From Zancudomyces culisetae (taxonomy: Eukaryota > Kickxellomycota > Harpellomycetes > Harpellales > Legeriomycetaceae), in the NCBI GenBank assembly GCA_001969505.1, contig LSSK01001548.1, forward strand, positions 1 to 32,341: 32,341 bases of DNA, read 5' to 3'. Shown in pieces: positions 22,505 to 31,900 of this stretch (within the stretch, counting starts at the first letter, position 1; every line of letters starts with the position of its first letter). A program made the position numbers and the translations under genes. The notes beneath the pieces are model-generated. The model was not told where the DNA came from. It ran no database searches and saw only the letters and a program-made list of their open reading frames with translations.

Positions 22505-23740
22505 ATGACAAAAATCAAGGTAGACCAACCAGTAGTGGAATTGGACGGAGATGAAATGACCAGAATAATCTGGCAAAAGATCAAGGACAAGCTTATTCTC
22601 CCATACTTGGATATTGACATCAAGTATTTCGATCTGGGAATTGAATACAGAGATCAAACAAATGACCAGGTGACAGTAGATGCGGCAGAGGCAATCAAGA
22701 AGTACAATGTAGGAATCAAGTGTGCAACAATCACACCAGACGAAGCCCGCGTCAAAGAATTCAACCTCAAGCAAATGTGGAAGTCACCAAACGGAACCAT
22801 CAGAAACATTCTCAACGGAACCATCTTCCGCGAGCCAATTGTGCTTGAGAATGTTCCACGCATAATTCCTGGATGGAAGAAGCCCATCATCATTGGCCGT
22901 CACGCTTTTGGCGACCAGTACAAGGCCTTTGACTTTGTTGCCGACCGCCCAGGAAAGTTCGAAGTCGTATTCACTCCTGAGGACGGCAGCGAGCCAATCC
23001 GCAACATTGTGTACCAATTCCAAGGTCAAGGTGTTGGAATGGCTACCTTCAACGTGGACGAATCCATCTATGGCTTTGCTCACAGCTGCTTCCAGCTAGC
23101 TATCAGCCGCAAGATGCCTCTGTATCTTTCCACCAAGAACACCATCCTCAAAAAGTACGACGGCCGCTTCAAAGATATCTTTGCTGAAGTCTACGAACAA
23201 TACAAACCCCAATTTGAAGAAAACAAGATTTGGTACGAACATCGTCTAATCGACGACATTGTTGCCCAATCCCTCAAATCCGATGGTGGCTTCATCTGGG
23301 CCTGCAAGAACTACGACGGCGATGTCCAATCCGACTCTGTTGCCCAGGGCTTTGGCTCTCTAGGCCTCATGACCTCCGTCCTCTACTGCCCTGATGGCAA
23401 GACCATCGAGTCCGAAGCTGCCCACGGAACCGTTACCCGCCATTACCGCGAGTACCAAAAGGGAAATCCTACCTCAACAAACCCAATTGCCTCCATCTTT
23501 GCCTGGACCCGTGGTCTCCTCCACCGTGCCAAACTTGACTCCAACCCTGCTCTTGAACGCTTTGCCAAAAACCTCGAGGCTGCTTGTATCGACTCTGTAC
23601 AAAATGATAACATCATGACCAAAGATCTCGCTCTCTCAATCCATGGTGCTAAGGACCTCAAGCCTGAACACTATGTCACTACTGACCAATATATCGACAA
23701 TGTTTCCAAGCTTTTGGACCAGTACCATAACTCTAAATAA
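22505..23740 (+). CDS. IDP1: NADP-dependent isocitrate dehydrogenase
   Basis: Oxidative decarboxylation of isocitrate to 2-oxoglutarate, producing NADPH and carbon skeletons for glutamate. From ATG 22505 the protein has 411 residues, the usual length of the cytosolic enzyme, and begins MTKIKV directly before [15 protein letters not shown]. Further family blocks are [26 protein letters not shown] (substrate binding), [51 protein letters not shown] (metal-binding aspartates) and [11 protein letters not shown] (NADP-specific loop). The C-terminus (DQYHNSK) has no peroxisomal SKL-type signal. No intron interrupts the body. The upstream presequence exon suggests that one gene may make mitochondrial and cytosolic forms from two transcripts. 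Codons shift from purine-ending near the start to pyrimidine-ending near the end. Enzyme identity is certain; the compartment is not. Confidence 0.95.
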   Translation: MTKIKVDQPVVELDGDEMTRIIWQKIKDKLILPYLDIDIKYFDLGIEYRDQTNDQVTVDAAEAIKKYNVGIKCATITPDEARVKEFNLKQMWKSPNGTIRNILNGTIFREPIVLENVPRIIPGWKKPIIIGRHAFGDQYKAFDFVADRPGKFEVVFTPEDGSEPIRNIVYQFQGQGVGMATFNVDESIYGFAHSCFQLAISRKMPLYLSTKNTILKKYDGRFKDIFAEVYEQYKPQFEENKIWYEHRLIDDIVAQSLKSDGGFIWACKNYDGDVQSDSVAQGFGSLGLMTSVLYCPDGKTIESEAAHGTVTRHYREYQKGNPTSTNPIASIFAWTRGLLHRAKLDSNPALERFAKNLEAACIDSVQNDNIMTKDLALSIHGAKDLKPEHYVTTDQYIDNVSKLLDQYHNSK

Positions 23741-24376
23741 ATTTCTTTTCTTTTCTTTTCTTTTAGAATCTCTTTATAATAAATATCTTATTTCCCCATT
23801 CCTTTCTTCCTTGTTTTCAGGGAATTCCTGTTTTCTTTTTTTGTCCATTATTATCACCATCTACTACAACTATCCGCTTTCAGGTCCTCTCTTCACTGTT
23901 TTTATTTACCAAAGTGAGTTTTTTTTTTTCTGTTTTGTACATCGTTTCCAGGAATTGTATTATTTCATGTGTATTCGGCTCATTTTCCCTAATTGGCCTA
24001 AGGTCAAGGGCGGGGAAGATTCGTTTTACAGTTTAAATTACCATATGTGTATATTTCTGGAAGAAAAAAATATACCTTGTATCCATCGATTATATGGGTA
24101 GCGCTGAAAAAAAAAGGCAAAAAAACTAAACCAAAGTATCGTTGTTGCTGCAAAACATAGGTTCTTTATCTATCAATATAGTTATATAACAAGGGTTTAT
24201 TCTATTAGCGTTTTTTTATTTATTTTTACCCCTCCCCATTCCTGATACTCTAATAACTTTATAAAATAACTATTTCTTCTATTAAAAATCACAACTTGCA
24301 AGCTTGTGTACCTAAAAACTCAAAAACTCAAAAAAAGAGAGAAAAAAAAGAGAAAAAAACATATTATATCTCACAA
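23741..24376. other. Spacer between IDP and the first intact paralogue
   Basis: The IDP 3' flank begins with a TTTTC repeat (23742-23765), and the promoter of the next gene follows. A TATA box (TATAAAATA, about 24260-24268) sits 109-117 bases before the ATG at 24377. The leader between them is rich in A and in GAGAAA-type purines. No gene seen. Confidence 0.6.
23742..23765. repeat. TTTTC microsatellite in the IDP 3' flank
   Basis: Four to five tandem TTTTC units immediately after the IDP stop codon, probably within the 3' UTR. Confidence 0.8.
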
Positions 24377-24976
24377 ATGAAGATTATCACAATAGGTTTT
24401 ATTCTAATTTCATACATTATCAATACTGTACAGGGAAACAATAATCACTATACCAGAGTAATATCAAAAAATGGTGGTGGCTGTGAAAGGTACACAGGCT
24501 TGAGAAGTGCCAGTTTTGCCATTTACAAACTCCGACTCCTAGATCATGTCAAGAACATCCGTTTTTACGAAAAGACGTTCTATGCCGATGAATATAAGGC
24601 TAGTCCAGGATATTACTATGATTACATTCTAAGAAAGGTTTGCAATTCCGCTTCCGCTTCCACTTCCACCGATACAAGAACTCACCAGATTGGAGTTGTC
24701 GGATGGCATTCAAATAATAAAGGTAACGACCACCCCCCTGCATCAAAAGGCGGTTGCAAGTACATTTATCAAAAAGAAGGATCTGTAGGTATCAATTATG
24801 CAGTAGGGAGGATGAACCACGTTGTTGAATACAGTGTGTGTGATAAAATCTCAACTTGTGTAGTATCCGCAACCGTCTTCAATTTAAAAGATGGTGAAGA
24901 AAGGAATAAACCCGTACAACATGGTTGTGTGTTCTCTATGTATACACCTCGTCTAGCTACTAGTGATTTTAATTGA
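24377..24976 (+). CDS. Cysteine-conserved secreted-type protein, paralogue B (unknown function)
   Basis: 199 residues. I do not recognise the family. The first about 20 residues form a signal peptide (MKIITIGFILISYIINTVQG) with likely cleavage after VQG, so the product is probably secreted or wall-associated. The mature part shares a pattern with the gene at 26104: a Y-rich start, GGCxRYT, a helix-like stretch with K-T-x-YA-x-x-(F/Y)K, a YxxYxLxxVC block, a GCxY block, GRMxHxVEY, NLxxGEERNxPV and GCxFSxYxP. Six cysteines are conserved in both, enough for three disulfides. This copy has a serine/threonine insert (SASASTSTDT) after the second cysteine. Overall identity to paralogue C is moderate, so this is an older duplicate. 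The start is the ATG opening the signal peptide, downstream of a TATA box. The whole frame opens earlier at 24296 but without an ATG. Confidence 0.75.
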   Translation: MKIITIGFILISYIINTVQGNNNHYTRVISKNGGGCERYTGLRSASFAIYKLRLLDHVKNIRFYEKTFYADEYKASPGYYYDYILRKVCNSASASTSTDTRTHQIGVVGWHSNNKGNDHPPASKGGCKYIYQKEGSVGINYAVGRMNHVVEYSVCDKISTCVVSATVFNLKDGEERNKPVQHGCVFSMYTPRLATSDFN

Positions 24977-25812
24977 CTTTTCTAACAGATGGACCTAATT
25001 ATTTATTAAATACAAGAGCGAAGAGGGAGAAGTATCAAGAGGTGGAAGAGGAGGATGTGATGGAAAACTCATAGTATACGTTTTTTGGTATTTTGATTAT
25101 CCTTTCTGTTCTGTTTTTTTTCCGAGCTAAATAAAGAAATTCGATCTGATTACACGAGAATTGTATTGTTCACAAATAACTTTAAAATCTAATATAGCGC
25201 TAGAAAAACACAAATCAATCCTTCAAACACCAAAAGGAAACATAACCGAAAGCTTTTTGCCAAGGAAATCGATTTATAAACATTTATTACTGAAAATCTT
25301 TATTCAACCCTAATGAATGAACCAATAAATATATGAATCTATGAATCTATTGAGGATGTGTGATTTGGAGGAAGAGAGATGTTACACACTAATCAGTTTT
25401 TGATAAATTGTGGAATATATCGCTCACCCCTTTTAAAGTCACTTTTTTTTCATAGTGATAATATTTATGGCTAAATATTGCGTTTGTTTTTATTATTATT
25501 TTTTCAGAAAATTCCTATATCCCTCCCCCCAAGTATTACTATTTCAAACTACTTGAGTGTACTTATTAAAACAGTAAAAGTCAAAAATAAAGAATAGTTT
25601 GTAAGTAGCAAGATATGGTGTCCTATAAAAGCTACTTGGTTCCCTGTTATATAAGGAGCAAAAGATTTTTTTTTGATGATAATACCTGAGAACCATCGAG
25701 CTAGTAATTCGTAGTTTTAGTCTTGTTTTTGTTTTTGTTCTTGTCCTTGTACTTTTATTGAACCTGGTTTTTTTTTAATTTTTAATTCTTGGAAACATCA
25801 CGTTTATTAATG
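24977..25812. other. Spacer between paralogues B and C
   Basis: AT-rich non-coding DNA with homopolymer runs and a short GTTTTT/CTTGT repeat at about 25718-25750. No credible open frame. The right boundary is where similarity to the left inverted arm begins. Confidence 0.6.
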
Positions 25813-26655
25813 GCTTGATCAAGAACGTGGGTGTATATTCGAGTTCCCAATAAACTGGAATAGTATCATTGCAATAAAGTATTGCTCAACAACAAACATC
25901 TACTATTTGTTTCCATTTGTTTATACTTCCCACACCCACACCTGTACACATTCAAACACTTTTTTTTTAGTACAATTTATAGTATATAAAACAAAAGGAT
26001 GGGAATAGATAGGCCAAATATAATCACAAATCAATATCTTCTTTTTCTCTCTTTCTCTCTTTCTCTCTTTCCCATCCTGCATACTACTCTCTGCAATATA
26101 AAAATGCTAATCACAAGAACAACTCTTTTAACAATCACATCTTTTGTATATTCCACACTCGGGTACTATACAAATGTAAATACACAAGTGCCAAATGATG
26201 GCGGGTGTGCTCGATATACCAGCCCAAACTATGCTGCCGATGCAATTGATAGACTTGGAATACTAGCAGATATTGAATACATTCTTGCATATCAGAAAAC
26301 ATCGTATGCAAATGACTTTAAATCCAACATGCGCACCTATAACGACTATTTCCTAAAGGAAGTGTGTACTTCCACTGATGGAATAGTTTCCACACACGCC
26401 AAAGAGTGGTATACCAACGAATTTTACAATGATCGACCTGTGCCCACACAGGGTTGTGAATACCCGTATTTTAAAAATGGCGTAGGATACCCAGCCTACG
26501 CAAGAGGCAAGATGGACCATTTTGTTGAGTACAGAATTTGTGAATTGGAATTTGAATGTTCAATAACTGCCAGTGTTATCAACTTGGATGAAGGCGAAGA
26601 GAGGAACAGTCCTGTCGAGGACGGGTGTAAATTTTCCATATATAAACCTCACTTA
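25813..26655 (+). repeat. Right arm of the large inverted duplication
   Basis: Plus-strand counterpart of the segment read on the minus strand from 8418 to 7547. It contains the upstream region, TATA box, pyrimidine-rich leader and coding sequence of paralogue C except its last about 11 codons. Flanking DNA outside both ends is unrelated in the two places, so the unit was copied as a block. Confidence 0.88.
25983..25990 (+). promoter_or_regulatory. TATA box of paralogue C
   Basis: TATATAAA, 16 bases before an upstream ATG (25999) and 121 bases before ATG 26104. Transcription in yeasts usually starts about 40-120 bases downstream of TATA, which favours 26104 as the real start. Confidence 0.6.
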
Positions 26656-26688
26656 ACATTTGCTTCCTTTTTATCCTTTAGTACTTGA
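26104..26688 (+). CDS. Cysteine-conserved secreted-type protein, paralogue C (unknown function)
   Basis: From ATG 26104 the product has 194 residues: a signal peptide (about 1-20, MLITRTTLLTITSFVYSTLG) and a mature part starting near YYTNVNTQ. Six cysteines match those of the gene at 24377: GGC, EVC, QGC, RIC, FEC and DGC. There is no membrane segment after the signal and no recognised domain. An in-frame ATG at 25999 would add 35 mostly hydrophobic residues from the pyrimidine tract. The TATA position and the clean signal peptide argue for the shorter form. The near-identical copy at 8091-7547 (minus) has lost this start and carries a nonsense codon. The last 11 codons lie outside the duplicated unit. 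Possible roles include an extracellular or cell-wall protein; nothing in the sequence fixes one. Confidence 0.75.
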   Translation: MLITRTTLLTITSFVYSTLGYYTNVNTQVPNDGGCARYTSPNYAADAIDRLGILADIEYILAYQKTSYANDFKSNMRTYNDYFLKEVCTSTDGIVSTHAKEWYTNEFYNDRPVPTQGCEYPYFKNGVGYPAYARGKMDHFVEYRICELEFECSITASVINLDEGEERNSPVEDGCKFSIYKPHLTFASFLSFST

Positions 26689-27634
26689 TCCCCCCTTTTT
26701 ATTTAGCGATTTGAGATATAGTATTAAAAGCTGTTTGTTATAAAAAAAAATTGGTATTTAAATACAGCAAGAGTCGTTGCAATGTAGAGATTTACTGTTT
26801 AGATGAATGTTCGTTATAGCTAGATTCCACTTTTAATAGCTTGATAAAGGCAGATATACCAAAGTCGAACTTTAGTGAGGATACTCCCTTGCTAGAATAC
26901 CTATTTCCTACTTCTACTCCGACTCATTCCTGGAATTGAAGAAGGAGAAAAAAGTGTGTTTATAAATAGGGAAATTATTTTCTCATGTGTTATGGTAACT
27001 GTTAATTTGATTCGAGTTATATTCTCCTCTTCTGTAGCGTAGAACACTGATACATAGAAAAATTAAAGATTTGGTGGCAGTAATATCTTGAATTAACTGC
27101 TCGTTTTTTCAGTTTTTTCAGTAGTTTTTTGTTTTTGTTATTCATTGCTTACGCGCTTATTCAATACTTTCCAAATATACATTTTATTATTATTATTATT
27201 ATTTTGCAAATTGCAGAGAAATCAAATCTATTCCCACAACAGTATAACTTTGTGCTTTGTCGTAATATATACACTGGATTTATTAAGGCAATAGTTCTCA
27301 AAGTGATAGTGAGGAGGATTTTTACTTGGGGTTGAAGAATTAGAGAAAATAAAATCAAATATACAAAAAAAAACAATAACTAGCAGTTAAAACTACATTT
27401 ATGAAATAAGCAGTAATGTATTTGTTATGAATAAAGTATATCATCAATCTAGAGTGTATTCAAAACATAACTGTAGAATTGTTTTTTAGAATTGATGGAA
27501 AAAATACGATATATAAATCCATCCCAACAACAACAAAAAAAAGTGTATCACTTCCTCATCACGGTATTTCAGAGTAAAAACTACCCTATAGAGCACAAAG
27601 TAATAGTTGCTATTTTAGTATATCAAAAGAAAAA
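26689..27634. other. Spacer upstream of the 328-residue ORF
   Basis: Mostly AT-rich, with an ATT/TTA microsatellite at about 27184-27204. A 39-codon stretch at 26821-26940 opens after GTTATAG and ends in TGA. It reads as protein-like (KADIPKSNFSEDTPLLEYLF) but has no ATG and no partner exon I could find. No other gene seen. Confidence 0.5.
27184..27204. repeat. ATT trinucleotide microsatellite
   Basis: About six perfect ATT/TTA units in non-coding DNA. Confidence 0.85.
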
Positions 27635-28621
27635 ATGCAAAACGAGTTACCGGCATCGTACATATCCAAAAGAATGAAGTGTAGGCGGGATGCCATTAAT
27701 ATTCTGAAAAACGGAGGAATAGCTATATACAAACGATGCGATACTGATGAATTTGGACCAAGTTTTCTTGAAAATGTTGAGCGACATCAGGCCAGATATG
27801 CAGACAGCATATATGCACAGTTTGGGTTTAGAGTATCAGAGTGTACAAATATGTTTACATATCTTATAGTTGATGAGGAGCATAATACACTTGGGTTTGT
27901 CCAACGGTCAAAACCAAGAACAAAGCCAGAATCTGAATCTGAGAAATCTGAAGTATCTGAAATATCTGGGATACCCAAAGAAAATTCCACACCGCTACCA
28001 TTTGATCCTATGCGTGTTTGGAGTGTTTTTAATGCGGCAGGGCAGTATGCATTCACCGTTGTTGTGAATGAAACCGGGAATAGTACAACAACCTACGTTA
28101 TGAACTACAAATTCAATCATTGGTTTGCAACGACAATTGCTGAGTTTGAAGATAAAGGTTCTCGCGTAGACCTTTATACAAGCGATGAGGATTCGCCCTT
28201 TGGGTGTTTCTGTGCACCAGTTGTAGAATGTCCACATGGGACTATGATTCTTGATGACGAACAGTCCAAATGTAATAATAATGTGGGTAAATATAGGTGT
28301 GATATATGCGAGGCGGAAGAGGCAGAGGTAGCATTAAAATTTGACGAGTACGTTGTGCTATTCAACAAGCTAAACAGAACTATGGCAATGATGGCCTTTG
28401 ACAAGGAGTTTGGTAGTGCGTTGATGCATTTTAATGGGGATTTCAAGATTAGAGGGTTTAACAGCGTGCTAAAAGCACCACAAAATGGGTACGTCTCGGC
28501 TTGTCCATTTATCAAGGGTGAGGAGGTGCGAAGTACTCTTGAACAAAGAGCTGCCGTATTCTCTACTGTGTTTTATAAAAAACTTTTTCCTGTTGTTGAT
28601 GGTGATGGTGATGAGAAATGA
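27635..28621 (+). CDS. Unrecognised 328-residue protein
   Basis: A long single-exon frame from ATG 27635 with balanced amino-acid use, quite unlike the T-rich spurious frames nearby, so it is likely a real gene. No family is recognised. Visible features: a basic N-terminus (SKRMKCRRDAINILK), a Ser/Glu linker from a degenerate TCTGAA repeat at about residues 93-110, and a central block with aromatic residues (MNYKFNHWFATTIAEFED). A cysteine-rich segment follows (CFCAPVVECPHG, then C-x8-C-x2-C), which could bind a metal. The end is acidic (DGDGDEK). There is no signal peptide or membrane segment, so it is probably soluble and intracellular. It lies on the same strand 372 bases before RET1. It could be a lineage-specific protein or a diverged member of a known family. 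Confidence 0.7.
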   Translation: MQNELPASYISKRMKCRRDAINILKNGGIAIYKRCDTDEFGPSFLENVERHQARYADSIYAQFGFRVSECTNMFTYLIVDEEHNTLGFVQRSKPRTKPESESEKSEVSEISGIPKENSTPLPFDPMRVWSVFNAAGQYAFTVVVNETGNSTTTYVMNYKFNHWFATTIAEFEDKGSRVDLYTSDEDSPFGCFCAPVVECPHGTMILDDEQSKCNNNVGKYRCDICEAEEAEVALKFDEYVVLFNKLNRTMAMMAFDKEFGSALMHFNGDFKIRGFNSVLKAPQNGYVSACPFIKGEEVRSTLEQRAAVFSTVFYKKLFPVVDGDGDEK

Positions 28622-28993
28622 GGAAGAATAGCTGTAATTGATTGTTTTTTACTTTTTTTTTTTTTTTAGGTTTTGTAAAAGTGTGGGGCCAATAATAGCT
28701 AAACCCAAATAAACCAAAATTTGAATTATAGGAAAAAAAAAATTTTTTTTAACTATTATTATTATTTTTTTTCATTCTACGCTTTTTTTTTTTTTACTGA
28801 CTTTTATGCTTTATTTTTGCAGAATCATTAAAGGAGAAAAAAATTGTGGATCCATAAACACAATTTTAGATATATACAAAACTTTCCTATGATAAAATTT
28901 TAAAAAGGGAAATTAAAAAATAAAAAGATTAAATAAAAAGCAAAAGCAAAAGCAAAAAAGCACAAGTAATATACATAAATTTAACAGGGAAGT
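28622..28993. other. RET1 upstream region
   Basis: Contains homopolymer runs: T tracts at about 28649-28668 and 28787-28796, and an A-tract joined to a T-tract at about 28732-28750, forming a palindrome. A/T tracts are common in yeast promoters as nucleosome-excluding elements. No gene seen. Confidence 0.6.
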
Positions 28994-31900
28994 ATGGGGC
29001 CTAAACCAAATGTGGGGCGCAGAAGAAAGGAGCCAGTAAATACACAAGAAAAGCCGCGAGGTGGGCGAGGACGAAAGAGAGACGAAAAGGAGGAGGAGCA
29101 ACAAGCGGCACTTGCGGCGGCAGAAGCGGAGAGGATACGGGAACAACAAGAGCAAGAGTTTTATGAAAGGAAACAGGCAGAGATTGCCCAAATGATAGAA
29201 AAATACGACTTAAAAGTAAAAGACAAAAGCAAGGAGGTTAAACGTATAGAAGATGTTGGGTTGGAAGATAAGGGGGAGTTGCTGAAAAAGTACTTGGAGG
29301 TGAAGGGGTTGATAAAGCAGCACTTGGACTCGTTTAATTATTTTGTAAATGTAGAGATCCAAAAGATAGTAAAGGCAAATGAGTTGGTGACTAGCGAGGT
29401 AGATCCGAATTTCTATTTGAAATATACGGGAATACGAGTGGGAAAAGCAGAGCGTCAGGAGGGAGGAGGATCGATGGGACTAAAAGAGACAGTATATACG
29501 CCACAGGAATGTCGGATACGAGATATGACATATGCAGGGAATGTTTATGTGGATATCGAGTATGTGAGAGGACGACAGATTATTCGGAGAAAGGGGGTGA
29601 ATATCGGGCGAATTCCAATAATGTTGCGAAGTACACACTGTGTACTTGGAGATTTAGCACGAAATGAGAGCAGCAAGTATAGAGAGTGCGAGATGGACAG
29701 TGGAGGGTATTTTGTGGTGCGGGGAGTGGAAAAGGTGATATTGGTACAGGAGCAGATGAGTCGGAATCGGATAATTGTAGAGACAGATAAAAAGGGGCAG
29801 TTGATGGCGTCGGTAACTTCGTCTACACAGGAGCGAAAGTCAAAGACGTATATGGTAACGAAGAACGATCGGTTGTATTTGAAACATAACAGTTTGGAGG
29901 AGGAGATACCGATAGCAATAGCATTTAAGGCGATGGGAGTAAGTTCGGATAAGGAAATAAGTCAGTTGGTAGGGGGGAATGAATATGATATTCTAGAGAA
30001 GTTTGAGTCGAGTTTGGAGGAGGTGAGTGAGTTGAAGATATTTACACAGGAACAGAGCTTGGAGTATATAGGCAGTCGGATTCGGGCAAGTAAGTTTGGC
30101 AATTCGAACGTACGAAAGCGGACCCAAGCAGAGGAAGGACTGGAGTTGTTGAGTAATGTGGTAGTGTCGCATATCCGGGTGGAGCGGGGCAATTTCCGAA
30201 AGAAAAGTGTGTATATAGGAATGATGGCACGACGAGTGCTACACGGAATGATTAGTCACAAATTGGTGGACGATAAGGATTTTCTGGGGAACAAGCGGTT
30301 GGAATTGGCGGGGCAATTGTTGAGTTTGTTGTTTGAAGATTTGTTTAAGCGGTTTAATACAGATTTGAGGATAAATATAGACAAGGTATTGAAGAAACCC
30401 AACCGGGCAGCCGAATTTGATGTTTACAACACATTGGTGTGTCATACAGATTTGATTACGAGTGGATTTTCACGAGCAATTAGTTCGGGTAACTGGGTAT
30501 TGAAACGGTTCAAGATGGAGCGTGCGGGAGTATCACATGTACTGAGTCGGCTGTCGTTTATAGCGGGATTGGGGATGATGACACGAATCAGTTCGCAGTT
30601 TGAAAAGACAAGAAAGGTGAGTGGCCCACGTGCGTTGCAACCGTCGCAGTGGGGGATGTTGTGTCCAAGTGATACTCCAGAAGGAGAGCTGTGTGGGTTG
30701 GTGAAGAATCTTGCATTGATGACGCATATTACGACAGATGACGAGGCCGAGCCGATTGAAAAGGCGCTGTTTATGTTGGGAGTAGAGGATATTAGTTTGT
30801 TGAGCGGAACAGAAATATACGACAAGGGTAGTTATGTGGTGATGTTGAACGGAGCACTCGTAGGAGTAACCCGAGCTGTTGGACGGCTTTTACGAGAGTT
30901 CCGTAAACTAAGAAGGCGAGGATACATTTCGTATTTTGTTAGTATTTCGTTGGATGAGGATAAGCGGGTAGTGAATGTGGCGGCAGACAACGGGCGGATT
31001 GTAAGGCCATTGTTGATTGTAGAAAATGGAGAATTGCGAGTCAAAAAAGAAGATATTGGACTGTTGGTTGCAGGAAAATTGACGTTTGATGATTTCTTGC
31101 GACAAGGAAAAGTAGAGTATTTAGATGTCAATGAAGAAAATGACAGCAATATAGTGTTAGAAACAAGCGAAATTGGTCCAACAACAACACATGTCGAGAT
31201 AGAACCATTTACAATTCTGGGTGCTGTCGCTGGCTTGATTCCGTTCCCTCATCATAACCAATCTCCTCGTAACACTTACCAATCTGCTATGGGTAAGCAA
31301 GCTATTGGTGCAATTGCTTACAATCAGTTTGAGCGAATCGATACCTTGCTATATCTGATGGTGTATCCTCAACAACCAATGGTCAAAACCAGAACCATCG
31401 AGTTGATTGGTTACGATCGTTTGCCTGCTGGCCAGAATGCCATAGTCGCTGTCATGTCATATTCCGGGTACGATATTGAGGATGCCCTGGTCATCAACAA
31501 GTCCAGCATTGACCGTGGCTTTGGCCGCTGTCAGGTGATGCGCAAGTATGCTGCTCTGATCAAAAAGTATCCGAATGGCAGCTACGACCGTATAGTCGCT
31601 GCTCCTGTCGATGAAGAAGGCAACACGCCCTTCAAGTATTCCGTGGTTGAGCCCGATGGTATTGGTGCTGTTGGTGAGCCTTTGCAGCCTGGCTGTATTG
31701 TTATCAACAAACAAGTGCCATCTGAAATCACTGCTATTGATATGCCGTCGCAGCCACCGTCCCAGCTACAGTTCAAGCCAATGCCTACCACTTACAGATC
31801 TCCTGAACTCTCGTATCTCGATAAAGTCGTTCTAACCAATACCGAATCTGACCAGGTCTTGGTCAAGTGTTTATTACGCCAGACTCGTCGTCCTGAATTA

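Noticed and set aside
29962-31149. Several minus-strand frames opposite RET1
   Set aside because: Shadows of a conserved gene; RET1 is supported by many family motifs along its whole length.
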